64,000 nt of DNA from Candidatus Absconditabacteria bacterium (GCA_028685875.1 JAQUDD010000002.1:62001-126000), one strand, 5' to 3'. Shown: positions 20,081 through 30,327, counted from the stretch's first letter. Program-made: numbers and translations. Notes: generated by a model not told the origin, from the letters alone.

Positions 20081-22210
20081 TTAGTTATTTTCTGTAGAGT
20101 TTCAAGTCTCCTCTATTTCTACTATCCCGAGTCCTGGATAAAAATACAACAGAATCTCTTCAAATGTCGCTCCTTTTTCTGCTAAGTATTGAGCCCCTTG
20201 TCCCGCCAGTCCTACTCAATGCCCTTTGAAATCACTACATGGAGCGAGATCAAAAGTAGCTGTGAGGTACGGAGTATCTTTCCATCACCATTTTTCTAAT
20301 GCTGGTCGCGTAAACCCTGCACTACAGCTTGAATAAGGAAGAATAGGGAGCTTTCAGTCATAAAGAGGAATAAGATTTTCAGTGGCTATGAGGGCCTGTT
20401 CTCGTTTAGTAAGGGTTTTTTCTACCCCTGCTCCTGCATATTTTTGGAAGATATCTGCCGAATCTACCGCTGTATACTCGGCTTCAGCAGGGATGCTAGG
20501 ATGCAGATTTTTCTTTTCTAGATAGAAAAGGGCATAGGTTTTACTGATTACTGCCATTACCTTATTTTTTTCAAGATGTTCGGTATCATTAGTTTCTACG
20601 ATTCCCTTCATGTAGTCAGAAAATGGGAGAGTATTGATCACTACGGGAGCTTCTAGAACTCCTTTCTCCAGGTTTCTATAGATATCATGTTTAAATATCA
20701 ACTTCCCTCTAAAGGTGTTTCGGGGGATACCTGCATAAGAGCTACGGTCATAATTTACAATTTCTATAAGATCTCCGATAGGAGTAACGATGATTTCTTC
20801 AGTAAGGAAAGAATTTGAAATTTTTTCGCTCTGGATAAAGATTCCTTCTGGAAGAAATGAAATAATTGCTCAAGTTCGTTCTAGGGACTCTCAGTCTACA
20901 CTGATGTTACAACCCCCTTCACAGCTTATTTCAAATCTCTCATACTCTGCAGTTAATTCGTACAATAACACGGGAATGTCCTGAGTAATCAGCTTCTTAA
21001 TCTCGGGAAGTGTATATCCATATTCTATCTTATTGATCAAATTGGTAGCTGCGGAGATATTGTGTTTTGTAGCATACTTTTCTTTGAGGATTGTAGTTGC
21101 CCTGGTAAAGATATCTATGTGTTCTGCCCTAAGAGCAAGTAAACGTGTTCAGAAACCTTCTGAGAATGTGGATGGAGTCTGAGCATTAGAAGTCTGACTT
21201 TCCCCTGTTTGAGGAAGCTGAATATCATTTGCTCCTGTCCCGCTGACAGAAAATCCTAGTTCTACATCAGTAAATATCTCTCCCTCTAATCTCTTGGCTA
21301 CTTCTGTTCTAATGAAGGGAAGATACCTAGAAAGATATTGTCCTGGACAGGCAGTAGGTGCGATGTCTCCATGTCAAAGAATCGTCCGGTTTTGCTTTGA
21401 AGTCATATAGGGAGAAGTGGCTGATGGCTGATGGTATCGTTCTTTTCCAAGAGGATCGATACCATATTTGTCTGCTAGAGCTGTAAGTAGCTGCACTAAA
21501 GCGCGAAGTTGGAGTTCATTGGGCTGAGTTTCTTCATAATTTCCCATGAGAGAGATTCCTACTGAGGGAATATTATTGTAAGCTACGTGCATTCCTATTG
21601 CTCCTTCACCTCCTGCTCTTCCTTCATAGATATTTCCTAGATGATCAATGAGGAAATTATATCCTATATCTCCAAAATTTCTATCAATAGTATGATATTT
21701 GTAAATCCTTTGGATTGCCTGATGAATCTCCTCTGTAGTCCAATTATAATTGTACTCCATAGCCGTATGATGCACAATCAGCTTTGTTTTATTGATTTTT
21801 ATTTGGTCCTGATACAGCAAGAACCGCTGATCGTCAGACGACTTATCTCTCGTGAAATCGTAGGTTCGATCATTTTCATACGATGCTTTCATATATGTAT
21901 TTCTCTCGGAAGCAATCTGTGCGTTCTTAGCTGCAGTTTCCTTGGCAGCTGCTATCTTTTTAAGCTCTGTTTGATATGCTGTTGGGTTTGTTTGTTTTAG
22001 TTGTTCTAGTCTTGCTTGCTCTTTTGCGGTATTCTCCGCAGCTATCTCTCCTTTAGATCTGGAGAGGTAACGAAGAGATTCATCAGCGCCTCGCTCTGCA
22101 CGTGTGATAATATCTATTTCCGGGAGATCCCAGTCTGCTGCAGAGGAATAACCTATAGAGCTAATTCATAGAATTAGCAAGCTTACAAATATTTTTAAAG
22201 AATGTTTCAT
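20081..22210 (-). CDS. PGRP/amidase_2 fused to SpoIID-like domain, secreted
   Basis: 709 aa with about nine UGA codons. A signal peptide (residues 1-25, with one UGA) precedes ITRAERGADESLRYL, the usual start of PGRP-type amidases. A helical insert follows, then KLIVHHTAM, GDIGYNFLIDHLGNIYEGR and GHGDIAPTACPGQYL, which supply the zinc His and Cys ligands. The second half is SpoIID-like: PFSDYMKGIVE, VISKTYALFYLE, YSSCSAGFT and GHGVGLAGQGAQYLAEKGAT, the hallmark of the SpoIID/LytB family. SpoIID cuts glycan strands stripped of peptides; the PGRP amidase removes those peptides. The fusion would therefore combine two successive steps of peptidoglycan degradation. Confidence 0.9.
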
Positions 22211-22292
22211 TGTTGGTTGTAGAAAATTAAACATTCCCTTTGTATATGAATCATTATTAGAAAATCAAATCCAAGCTGCAATATTTTTCCGT

Positions 22293-22320
22293 TTGACAAT
22301 ACATATCTTTTATGTACTTT
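22293..22320 (+). promoter_or_regulatory. Promoter candidate
   Basis: Perfect TTGACA (22293-22298), 16-bp spacer, weak -10 TACTTT (22315-22320), upstream of the membrane protein at 22357. Confidence 0.4.
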
Positions 22321-22356
22321 CAGTCTATTATATCTTTACTATTTCTTTTTCATCAC

Positions 22357-23193
22357 ATGAAAATTATGGATAACTTTGATACTAAACTAGATGAGAAAGA
22401 GTTACTTTCTGCTATTCAAGAACATGGAGAAGGAAATGCTATCTTAACCAAAAAACACCGGTGGTTTTTAATGAAACCCTTGGGATGGTTACTTTTTTCT
22501 TTGGTAGCTTTTGGAGTGTTATTATGGTTTGTTTATTACCATTATTTTGTAGATTATCCTGTTCTTTTTTGGATTGTGTGTAGTGCCTATGGTGCAGTAA
22601 CCTTGTTTTGGATTATCCATTCACTTACCGTACTTTTTCAATGTATTAAAAACAATTGTATCTTTGTTGATACCGTAAAACAACAAAATCTTAAAAGCTG
22701 AAGTTTTGAATCTTATATAAAACATAGTATGATCTCCCTAATTTTGCAGGCAGTTATTTTAATAGGGAACCTTCTACTTGTCGTATTTTTTAAAGGAGGT
22801 GGTGATTTTAGCTGGTTGGTAATTATTTTGGAATTCATCCTAAATATCATCTTTCTTTGGATAATTGTCATTACGATCTACGATATCATTGATTACGAAA
22901 TGGACTTTAACATCTTCACTCCTAAACAGTTCAGAATTTATAGACAACATGGTCTCTTTAAGGCTAGTAGCACTAGCATTGCCACCTCTACTATCAAAAT
23001 GGTAAAGGAAGAGAACACTAGCATTATCTGATCTTTTTTTGGATTTGGGAACATTTCTATTCATCCGGAAGGGAATACTGATGCTGGACCTGTAGGACTC
23101 CACTATGTAACCAAGCCAAAAATATTAGTGAAGAAGATGAATGAGTTTATTGATGAGAGTAAGAAAATGATTAATATCCCTGTTGCCTCCTAA
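22357..23193 (+). CDS. Membrane protein with PH-like C-terminal domain
   Basis: 278 aa, two UGA codons. Four hydrophobic segments occur in two pairs: WLLFSLVAFGVLLWFVYY, LFWIVCSAYGAVTLFWIIH, then LILQAVILIGNLLLVVFF and VIILEFILNIIFLWIIVI. The C-terminal part (DFNIFTPKQFRIYRQHGLFK onward) looks like a bacterial PH domain (bPH2-like), based on fold-level resemblance only. ATG 22357 and ATG 22366 are both possible; an ATG 15 codons upstream overlaps the promoter and is less likely. Function unknown. Confidence 0.6.
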
Positions 23194-23214
23194 TAGCAAA
23201 TTGGATGGCGGTTT

Positions 23215-24000
23215 TTAGAACCCTTTGGGAAGCTCTTTTTGCATCTGATGATTTGGGAAGAGCTTTTTTAAAAAGAGTTTACGATGGATATCGCTTGGTC
23301 CATACTCCTCTATCGCAGTCTTATGTCCTAGGGTTCCATATCCTTTATGTTGAGGAAAATTATACTTTTTGTATTTTTCTGGGAGTGAAGACATCACTCT
23401 ATCTCTAGAAACTTTAGCAAGAATAGAGGCCATTCAGATTTCTTTGATCTTGGCATCGCCATCAATAATGGTTGTTATCTTTAGTGTAGAGAAGGTCTTG
23501 GATAACCTAAAGTCTTTATTCCCGTCTATGTAAAGATGAAAATTGAGTTGAAAGTCTTGGTTGAAATGTTGTAGAATGGTATTAAGTTGTTGGTAAGTTC
23601 TCTTTTTTTGTTGAAAAAGTGTATCTACCATCAGAAGAGAAAAATGATCACATGAACAGAGAGCATCTTTAGTTTGAGACTTAATATAGAGGAACATCTG
23701 GTACAGAAGCTCTCGTAATCCTCTACTAATCGCAAGATTGAGAGTATTCGTCATTCCATAGCGATCGATTTCTTTATGAGAAACGGAGGTTGAGATAGCG
23801 ATCAGCTTCCTTCTTTGATGGAATGATTGAATTTGTGCAAAAAATTCTTCTCTTTTTTTCTCCGAGAGTTTTTTGCTGTCCGTGAATGGTTGTATCTCTT
23901 GTTTGGTGAGCCTGCTTAGAGGGAGGATTAGTCCGACATACATAGGTCCTGCGAGAGGTCCTCTTCCAGCTTCATCAATGTAAATAGGTAGTGTCTTCAT
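23215..24000 (-). CDS. rnhB: Ribonuclease HII
   Basis: 261 aa, one UGA. RNase HII cleaves RNA in RNA-DNA hybrids and removes single ribonucleotides. It has [13 protein letters not shown] (residues about 7-19) with the catalytic Asp-Glu, [12 protein letters not shown] (about 40-51), LYIDGNKDF in the middle with the third acidic residue, and [15 protein letters not shown], whose first Gly is UGA. The C-terminal [20 protein letters not shown] is also typical. It is slightly longer than usual through a helical insert around residues 100-150. It converges on the 22357 gene with a 21 bp gap. Confidence 0.95.
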
Positions 24001-24042
24001 TAGATAGTGATATGGGTACAGAATGGATTCTTTCGTTCAAAA

Positions 24043-24071
24043 TTGAATTAATTCTTTTGAATCTTTATTTT
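24043..24071 (+). promoter_or_regulatory. Promoter candidate for an orphan transcript
   Basis: TTGAAT (24043-24048), 17-bp spacer, TATTTT (24066-24071), with no gene directly downstream but a structured segment at 24084-24152. Confidence 0.3.
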
Positions 24072-24075
24072 TTTC

Positions 24076-24159
24076 TTTGAAAAAGCTGATAAATCCGTCA
24101 AGATAAGTGTAGATAAATCAGCTAAAAAATAAAGAAGAAGTCTGATTTTTTGTATCTTT
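24076..24159 (+). ncRNA. Candidate small RNA or orphan attenuator
   Basis: Three segments can pair in two exclusive ways. AGCTGAT (24084-24090) pairs with ATCAGCT (24117-24123), or AAATCAG (24115-24121) pairs with CTGATTT (24142-24148), which is followed by a T-rich run and so forms a terminator. The arrangement resembles an attenuator, yet the next gene has its own promoter at 24228. Structure only; no known RNA family recognised. Confidence 0.3.
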
Positions 24160-24227
24160 TTTTTATGGAGATTCTGAAGTAACATGACTATTTCTCTTAA
24201 CTCAAAGAGATATTATTAAAAAATCCC

Positions 24228-24255
24228 TTGCAATCTTCTCGGCTCTTTATATAAG
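24228..24255 (+). promoter_or_regulatory. Sigma-70-type promoter of the lipoprotein gene
   Basis: TTGCAA (24228-24233), 16-bp spacer, TATAAG (24250-24255); ATG 24289 follows after about 25 nt of leader. Confidence 0.55.
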
Positions 24256-24288
24256 GAAGTGGAACTTTTTATTCATTATTCTTTTCTT

Positions 24289-24621
24289 ATGAAAAAATTA
24301 CTTTTGGTTCCTGTTCTCGCTTTCGCTGCTCTGATTCTTACCGCTTGTGGAAACAACGAAGAAGTTAGCCAAAGATTTGAGAACGCTACGTGTAATAGTT
24401 TGTATACTATTTCAACATGTGTATATGAAGAGGTTGCACAGCAAGCTAGTTCTGAAATTAATCAGGCAGATCTTGATAGTGCGTTGGTAGAACTTGAAAA
24501 CATCATTAATGGATTGGCTGAAGAAGAACAAGAATATTACTGTCAACAATCTTTGGATGCTTATGAAGCTGCTAAAGATTTAGAGGGAATGGAAGCTGTT
24601 GCTGGTTGTCTAGCTCAATAA
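24289..24621 (+). CDS. Small lipoprotein
   Basis: 110 aa. A type II signal peptide (KKLLLVPVLAFAALILTAC) ends in the lipobox LTAC; Cys20 would be lipidated and the signal cut by LspA, which is encoded at 55971. The mature part is acidic, helical and has four more Cys residues (CNSLYTISTC, YYC, AGC), suggesting disulfides. No recognised family. It has its own promoter and a terminator directly after, so it is a single-gene unit. Confidence 0.8.
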   Translation: MKKLLLVPVLAFAALILTACGNNEEVSQRFENATCNSLYTISTCVYEEVAQQASSEINQADLDSALVELENIINGLAEEEQEYYCQQSLDAYEAAKDLEGMEAVAGCLAQ

Positions 24622-24642
24622 TCTTTTCTCAAGGTCGTATAG

Positions 24643-24669
24643 AAAAGAGGGTCCTCGTGACTCTTTTTT
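24643..24669 (+). terminator. Rho-independent terminator
   Basis: AAAAGAG (24643-24649) pairs with CTCTTTT (24661-24667) with an 11-nt loop and T-tail. Confidence 0.6.
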
Positions 24670-24734
24670 GTTTTACTTGTTTTGAAGAGTTTTTTCCTTA
24701 TAGGAGAGAAGAAATTTATTTTTATGATATACTA

Positions 24735-25457
24735 ATGTTGCTTGTAGTGGATAAACCCCTTTATCTCTCTAGTTTTGATGTAGTAAAGAGAATGAAACAT
24801 GTTTTTCCTGGTCAAAAAATTGGGCATAGTGGAACTCTTGATCCTTTAGCAACAGGGATGATGATCCTCTGAATAGGAAAGGGAACCAAAAAGTTAACGT
24901 CCCTTATTGGATTAGATAAAGAGTATGAAACTACTATTGATTTTGCTAAAATGAGCGACACTCGAGATCTTCAATATTGGGACTATTATGAGGAATATCC
25001 CTTAGTAGAGAATAAGAAAGGTATTATTATCAATTCTCAAGAAAGAATAGCTCCCCCATTGGAAACAATTGAAGCTCTGCTTCAACAACTTATTCCTGAA
25101 TCTCTTCTTCCTCTTCCTGCGTTTTCTGCAAAAAAAAAGGAAGGGAAAAGGCTCTATGAGCTGGCAAGAAAGGGGAAAGGTATTGAAGAAGAGAGAGTGA
25201 TGAGAGTAATGGAATATAACGTTCTAAATTATAACTTCCCAATTCTTTCCCTACGCTTGAAAGTGGGTTCGGGATCATATATCCGTTCTATTAGTTACCG
25301 ACTAGGACAACAGCTTTCTCTCTGAGGGATTTTAATCCAGCTCAGAAGGACTTCTGTGGGAGAGTGGAACTTTGAGAATACCGGAGTAGATCAGGAGGTA
25401 GAATACACCATGAGGGGAAGAAGCTGAGTCCTGAAATATGGGATATTGGAAGAGTAA
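24735..25457 (+). CDS. truB: tRNA pseudouridine-55 synthase
   Basis: 240 aa, three UGA codons. TruB makes pseudouridine 55 in the T-loop of tRNAs. The N-terminus LLVVDKPLYLSSFDVVKRMK and the catalytic GHSGTLDPLATGMMIL (Asp about residue 36) are diagnostic; the next residue Gly is UGA. SAKKKEGKRLYELARKG and the later VGSGSYIRSISYRLG also match. It is a little short and lacks a PUA domain. An extended -10-like TGATATACT overlaps the region just before the ATG, so the exact start is uncertain. Confidence 0.93.
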
Positions 25458-25630
25458 CGCCAACTGGAGTTATTCAGTCTGGTATTATTAGATACTTATT
25501 TTGTTGTGGGTCTATGAATGATATTATAAAGGGTCCTATAATAACAATTAACAACAATATGGATATGCATCAATTTTCAACACTCTTTTTCATTGCACAA
25601 ATAGTGTATCAAATAGTCTTTTTTTAGCTT

Positions 25631-25702
25631 TGCCCCGACCAGGAGTTGAACCTGGATTACCACCTTCGCAGGGTGATGTCCTATCCATTGAACGACCGGA
25701 GC
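25631..25702 (-). tRNA. tRNA-Arg (anticodon GCG)
   Basis: 72 nt cloverleaf on the minus strand. Acceptor GCTCCGG pairs with TCGGGGC (two G-U), discriminator A. D-stem GTTC/GGAC, anticodon stem TCACC/GGTGG, loop CTGCGAA with anticodon GCG (plus-strand 25667-25669), T-stem CCAGG/CCTGG with loop TTCAACT. It reads CGC and, by wobble, CGU. CCA is not encoded. Most bacteria use an ACG anticodon here, edited to inosine. Confidence 0.92.
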
Positions 25703-25847
25703 ATACTGGTTTTTAGCTTTTTCTCACCTCCCCACTATAGCAAAAAGCGTTCTGAAAAGCAAGATAAAAAATCTGAGCTGAAAATTTGCATTTTTCGCAA
25801 AAAATGGTATACTAAGAGGGTGATTTTATACCTTACAAAAACAAAAA

Positions 25848-26513
25848 ATGACAGAAGAAACCAAAGTAACGACAACGAAAGATGTAAAGAAAACTGTAGT
25901 AAAACCTACCCTTAAGAAGGCAGCACCAACGGTAGATCCAGAATTAATGAAAAAGCATCAACAAATGGTAAACTTTCTCAGAAATGAAATTGGAACTGTG
26001 GAAATTGAACTTAAAAAGATGAAAGCTATTTTGGATCAGCTTGTCAATTTTGACCCAACAGACCCGAAGTCTCTTGAAATAGCTGCTGAAACTCAAGAAG
26101 CAATGAATGCTCAAGAACTCAATACTTATTCTGAGGAAGGAGTGGAGGTTATTGAAGGAGTATTTGATGGATACTTTATGATAGGAGCAGATCAGAAAAA
26201 ATATCCTGTTCCGATGAACTATTCTTCAAAAACCAAGATGATCCCTGGAGATGTATTAAAACTCAAGATTATGCCTGATGGAAAATTTGTGTATAAGCTG
26301 ATTAGACCAGCCGAAAGGAAGCATCTCAGAGCAATCCTTTCAAGAACTGATGAAAACAAATTTACCGCAAATACTGATGATGGAAAAATTTATTTCCTTA
26401 ATCAGGCAGCAGTGACGTTTTTCAAGGGAACGCCTGGAGATGAACTCTACATTATTGTAAATGAAAAAGACGGAGGTGCTTTTGCGGCTATTGAAGCGAT
26501 TATCAAGAAATAG
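25848..26513 (+). CDS. Conserved CPR-type hypothetical protein
   Basis: 221 aa, no UGA. A Lys/Thr-rich disordered N-terminus is followed by a coiled segment (NFLRNEIGTVEIELKKMKAI) and a beta-rich C-terminal domain with GVFDGYFMIGADQKKYPVPM and YSSKTKMIPGDVLKLKI. From memory this pattern (a short beta domain with KYPVP.NY.SK) occurs in uncharacterised proteins of many Candidate Phyla Radiation genomes. No enzyme motif. Soluble. A strong terminator follows. Confidence 0.75.
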   Translation: MTEETKVTTTKDVKKTVVKPTLKKAAPTVDPELMKKHQQMVNFLRNEIGTVEIELKKMKAILDQLVNFDPTDPKSLEIAAETQEAMNAQELNTYSEEGVEVIEGVFDGYFMIGADQKKYPVPMNYSSKTKMIPGDVLKLKIMPDGKFVYKLIRPAERKHLRAILSRTDENKFTANTDDGKIYFLNQAAVTFFKGTPGDELYIIVNEKDGGAFAAIEAIIKK

Positions 26514-26546
26514 TCGTCATTACGAACAAAGTACTTTCTCAATATA

Positions 26547-26580
26547 AAAAAGTCTGATCTCTCATGGTCAGATTTTTTTC
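26547..26580 (+). terminator. Rho-independent terminator
   Basis: A-tract plus GTCTGA pairs with TCAGAT plus T-tract around a 10-nt loop, ending in seven T. Confidence 0.8.
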
Positions 26581-26662
26581 TCTATTCTTTTCTTAATGTC
26601 TATGTCTTGAGGAGTGGAAAGAAATAATTATACTAACGCTGTTTTAGCTCCAACTATGGTTT

Positions 26663-26983
26663 ATGAAAATCGAAGAGAATGGAAGATATCTTTCCCTCAA
26701 CTGATCTAAGATCAATATTACCAGGCCACTTCCTCAAGATGAAGTAATTTTTTATTATAAGGCAGAATTATGTAATCTATTGTGAATTGATATTACGGTT
26801 GATGATCAAATAATCGAAGGAGAAAAACTCTTCAATGGATTAATCTCTGGAAACGCATGAGGAGTTTGGCACCAGAAAACTGGGAAATGTTTGAACTACA
26901 ATTCTTGAGGTAATTTGCATACAGGTAGAGAACAAAAATTACAGCAATACGATATTGTATCAGAAAGAAATCCAAAAGAATAA
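26663..26983 (+). CDS. Small hypothetical protein upstream of rnpA
   Basis: 106 aa, open only with seven UGA codons as Gly. Not recognised. The first half is beta-like (ENGRYLSLNGSKINITRPLP), the second half is Gly/Asn-rich (GLISGNAGGVWHQKTGKC). It overlaps the probable rnpA start by 29 bp. An additional short frame at 26596-26709 (37 codons) overlaps its start. Reality is supported by the long open frame but not by homology. Confidence 0.5.
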
Positions 26984-27455
26984 ATTTCTTTCTCTTGCAA
27001 AAAAGTTTGATTTCTGTATTGAGAAGTCAGTTTTATCTTACACATTCCCAGTGCTCAAGCATTCCCTACGTCTCAGATCCAAAGATGTCCGTTATCTCAC
27101 CAGAAAGAGACAGTATTTTGTGAAGGGAAGTTTTGCTTTCTTCTATGTGAAGCAATACCCGAATAATCAATTCAATCAGTTTTCTTTCCATGTGACGATC
27201 AAGCTTAGCAAACATGCAACCAAGAGAAACTTCATTAAAAGGCAGGTCATGAATCTTATTAGAGATCAAAAGTATACAGAGCTTGCGATTTGAAATCAAT
27301 TTTATAAACTTTTTATTACTCTCAATAAGGATAGCTTGGTACCTTTTCAAAAGCTCCTTGAAGAAAAGAAGACCTTAGAACTTATTGATTATATTGACAA
27401 AGAATTTGCCTATTCCTTTAGATCCTTACAATCCTTCTTATGCTCAAGAAAGTAA
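26955..27455 (+). CDS. rnpA: Ribonuclease P protein component
   Basis: 166 aa, one UGA. RnpA binds the RNase P RNA and helps cut the 5' leader from pre-tRNAs. The core is KGSFAFFYVKQYPNNQFNQF followed by FHVTIKLSKHATKRNFIKRQ, which holds the conserved RNR-type helix (usual form: AVxRNxIKR). The N-terminus is about 40 residues longer than usual and no ATG is available; TTG 26955 is my choice. It overlaps the next gene by 16 bp. rpmH is not visible upstream. Confidence 0.85.
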
Positions 27456-28783
27456 AAGAACAATCACAAAAGACTAAGCTCGAACTTCGCGGAAATGTGG
27501 ATGCACGAAAGGCGAGAGTAAATAAACGATGGGATAAAAAATTCCCAAAACCAAGTATGGACTTACCAAGTGATCATCTTGTTGTTGAGAAGCAGGCACT
27601 TGAAGAAAGAAAAGTTTTCAACTCCAAGAGAATGTTTATCTTTTGGGGGATTGCGCTCTTGATGGTGTTTGTAGGATATATTTTCTTCAATAATCTCTCG
27701 ATGATCTTTATGGTAGTAGCGGCTTTTATTATGTCGCTTGCGCTTGAGGGATTGGTACTCTTTTTTCAAAGGCTAATAAAAAGTAGAGGCCTTTCTATCC
27801 TGATTTCTTATCTGTTATTGATTCTTTTTCTCCTTTCAGGATTCTTTATTATTATTCCGTTTTTACTCTCTTGGGGATCACAGATTTTACAGATGGGGAT
27901 CAGCGCTTTGCAAGGGATTCATAGCGAAATCCTTACTTTAGGAATTGATGGATATATTAATCAGATTTCTCGATTACCTGAATTTTTCAAAGAGAATCTT
28001 CTCCAATACATTAATAAAACTTCCTCTGCAACACTCTTACAGAGCATCTCTGATAATCTAGGGAATATTATCAATACTTCTAGCTGATATCTCAAAATTC
28101 TAGGGAATTATGCCATGAATTTTTTCGGTGGAATCTTCTCTTTTGTTTTTAACTTAGTGATCCTTTTCACACTTTGTGTTTTCTTCTCTCTTTCTCATTA
28201 CGATGTAAAATATGCATGAAAATATCTCTTAAGAAATATCAAAAATAGTAAGCAAAAGATTGATGATGTATACGGTGGAATCTCTGCTTGGCTCAAATCT
28301 CAGTTCCTTTTGTGTGTATTTATTGGGATTGCCTCTTTGCTCGGACTTTCGCTCTTAGAAATCATTGGTATTTCTATTCCTCAGAAAGGAGAACTTGCAC
28401 TACTTGCAGGGCTCTTTGAGATTATTCCGTATCTTGGACCTTGGCTTGGAGCAATTCCAGCAGTATTGTTAGCGCTGGTATCTGCAGGACGGAAAGGAGT
28501 ACTTGCTGTTGGAATTCTTTATATTTGTATCCAGCAATTTGAAGAAAAAATTCTCGTCCCTGTAGTAATGAATAAAACGCTTGGACTCAATCCCTTACTC
28601 GTATTTCTGAGTATGCTCTTTGGAGGATTAATTATGGGATTCTATGGAGTGGTCTTAGCCGTTCCTCTGGCGGTGATTCTCTCTATTGTCTTCAAAGTTC
28701 CTGAAAAGGGAGAAGACGAATTTTCCGAAGAACCTAAAAAGCCTCTCTCAACAAAAACTTCCAAAACCCCAAAGAAAAAATAA
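27440..28783 (+). CDS. AI-2E/PerM-family membrane permease
   Basis: 447 aa, two UGA codons. A basic N-terminal tail precedes about seven membrane helices. The family signatures are present: a long extracellular helical segment between TM 3 and 4, the pore region GLFEIIPYLGPWLGAIPAVL (about 334-353) and ALVSAGRKGVLAVGILYICI, then VMNKTLGLNPLLVFLSML. Such permeases export small molecules; the substrate is unknown. The C-terminus is Lys/Ser-rich and cytoplasmic. It overlaps rnpA by 16 bp and is followed by a murF-like gene after 17 bp, suggesting one transcript. Confidence 0.88.
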
Positions 28784-28800
28784 TTCTGACTTTATCATGC

Positions 28801-30288
28801 ATGATCCCTATGAAACAGAAAGTCTTGCTCATCTATTATCGTATCCTTATTTTCTTTGCACATCGCCATCTCTCACGCCACAAACCAAAAGTTATCGGCA
28901 TCAATGGAAGTGTAGGAAAGACCTCTTGTCGCATGATCATTTACCAGACATTAGAACAGTATTTTCCTAATCTCAAGATCTACACTTCCCCAAAGAACTT
29001 TAATGGAGAGCTCGGACTTTCTCTCTCTGTATTGAAAATCGAAGAGCGAACGCCTTCTCTTCGATGTATGTTCAAAACATTTTGGATCAGCTTTTTCCGC
29101 TGATGTTTTGGAAAGAAGGAATACGATATCGTTGTCCTCGAATATGGAATTGACCGTCCAGGAGAAATGGATTTCATTCTCAAGGTCGCACATCCTGATA
29201 TCGGAGTATTTACTGCTATTGACGCGGTGCATAGTGAGCAGTTTGGTTCCCCTGCCGAAATCGCTAAAGAAGAAGTCAAAATGGCTCTCCATACTAAAGA
29301 GCTCGTCTTTCTCAATCATGATGATAACTATGCGATGGAACTCCTTCCTCGCATCGAAGTGGACAAACTAACCTATCAAACCAAAGGCTATGATGAAGAT
29401 GCAGATATTTCTTTTTCAGAGAGTGAGTTCATCCTCGGAGGGGCTTCTCATGAAATCAAATCAGCTTTCACACTCGATATCAAAGGCAAAAAATATCAAA
29501 TCATTACCAATCTGATCGGAAAGGCAAATTATGGCTATATCGGAGTAGCGTTCGCCGTTGCTGAAACCCTCGCTTATCAATCTTTAACCTTGTCATCCTG
29601 AACGAAGTGAAGGATCCAGTCTAAGGAAAAGGACAAAAATCTGGATTCTTCGCATGCACTTCGTTTTGCTCAGAATGACAAGATAGAACTCAATTACCAA
29701 CTCCAACCTGGTCGTCTTTCTATCTTCGCAGGGAAATATGATTCCATCATCTTTGATTCCACCTATAACGCAAGTCCCCTCAGCATGAGAAAGACTATTG
29801 ATACCGTGCTCACTATCCGCAATGCGCTTTTCCCAGCTTCTGAAATCCGACTTATTCTTGGAGATATGAGAGAGCTCGGAGATTTAACTGAGAAAGAGCA
29901 TAGACTGCTCGCAGGATATGTTTCTCAGTCAGCGGATAAACTCTTCCTCCTTGGAGATTCGATGAAAAAATATCTCGCCGATGAGATAGAAAAATGCTGA
30001 TTTGATAGCTCTAAGTTCTTCGTCGCAAACAATCTTAAAAGTCTGAATAGCGAGATTGAACAATTGTTGAAAAACCTTCCTGCTAAAAACCCCCTCTCCC
30101 GCTGAAGCGGGACCTCCCCCTCTCAGGGGAGAAAAATAGCTCCTCCTCTACTCGTCTTCAAAGGCAGTCAAAATACTATTTTTCTGGAAGAATCTGTGAA
30201 ACATTTTCTTGCAAACGAGAAAGATGCAAAACTCCTTACTAGACAGGGAGAGTTTTGGGAGGAGAAGAAGAGAGAATTCATAGCATAG
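28801..30288 (+). CDS. MurF-like Mur ligase family protein
   Basis: 495 aa. Mur ligases add amino acids or dipeptides to the peptidoglycan precursor with ATP. P-loop GINGSVGKTSCR lies at residues 33-44. DIVVLEYGIDRPGEMDFI and FTAIDAVHSEQFGS match the MurF central domain (usual form: EmG....Gei). The C-terminal ligase domain has FDSTYNASPLSMRKTID and LILGDMRELGD, as in MurF. The N-terminal MurNAc-recognition domain is replaced by a short hydrophobic helix, so this is a MurF-like variant, perhaps membrane-bound. Two palindromic repeats are inserted in frame (residues about 264-293 and 429-446), both containing UGA codons. Confidence 0.85.
29592..29679. repeat. Palindromic repeat inserted in frame in the murF-like gene (copy C)
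   Basis: Outer arms GTCATCCTGAACGAAG...GGATCCAG (29592-29619) and CTGGATTCTTCG...CAGAATGAC (29641-29679) form a long imperfect hairpin. Two TGA triplets in the left arm are read as Gly. Same element as at 52748-52830. Confidence 0.8.
30086..30136. repeat. GC-rich palindromic repeat in frame in the murF-like gene (copy D)
   Basis: CCCCTCTCCCGCTGAAGCGGG and CCTCCCCCTCTCAGGGG form nested hairpins. One TGA is read as Gly. Base composition differs sharply from the AT-rich surroundings. Related to the first half of copy A. Confidence 0.7.
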
Positions 30289-30299
30289 TAACTTCTTGG

Positions 30300-30327
30300 T
30301 TGACTTTCCCAGTGAATTGTCTATATT
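30300..30327 (+). promoter_or_regulatory. Sigma-70-type promoter
   Basis: TTGACT (30300-30305), 16-bp spacer, TATATT (30322-30327), then an AAAGGA ribosome-binding site before ATG 30377. Confidence 0.6.
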
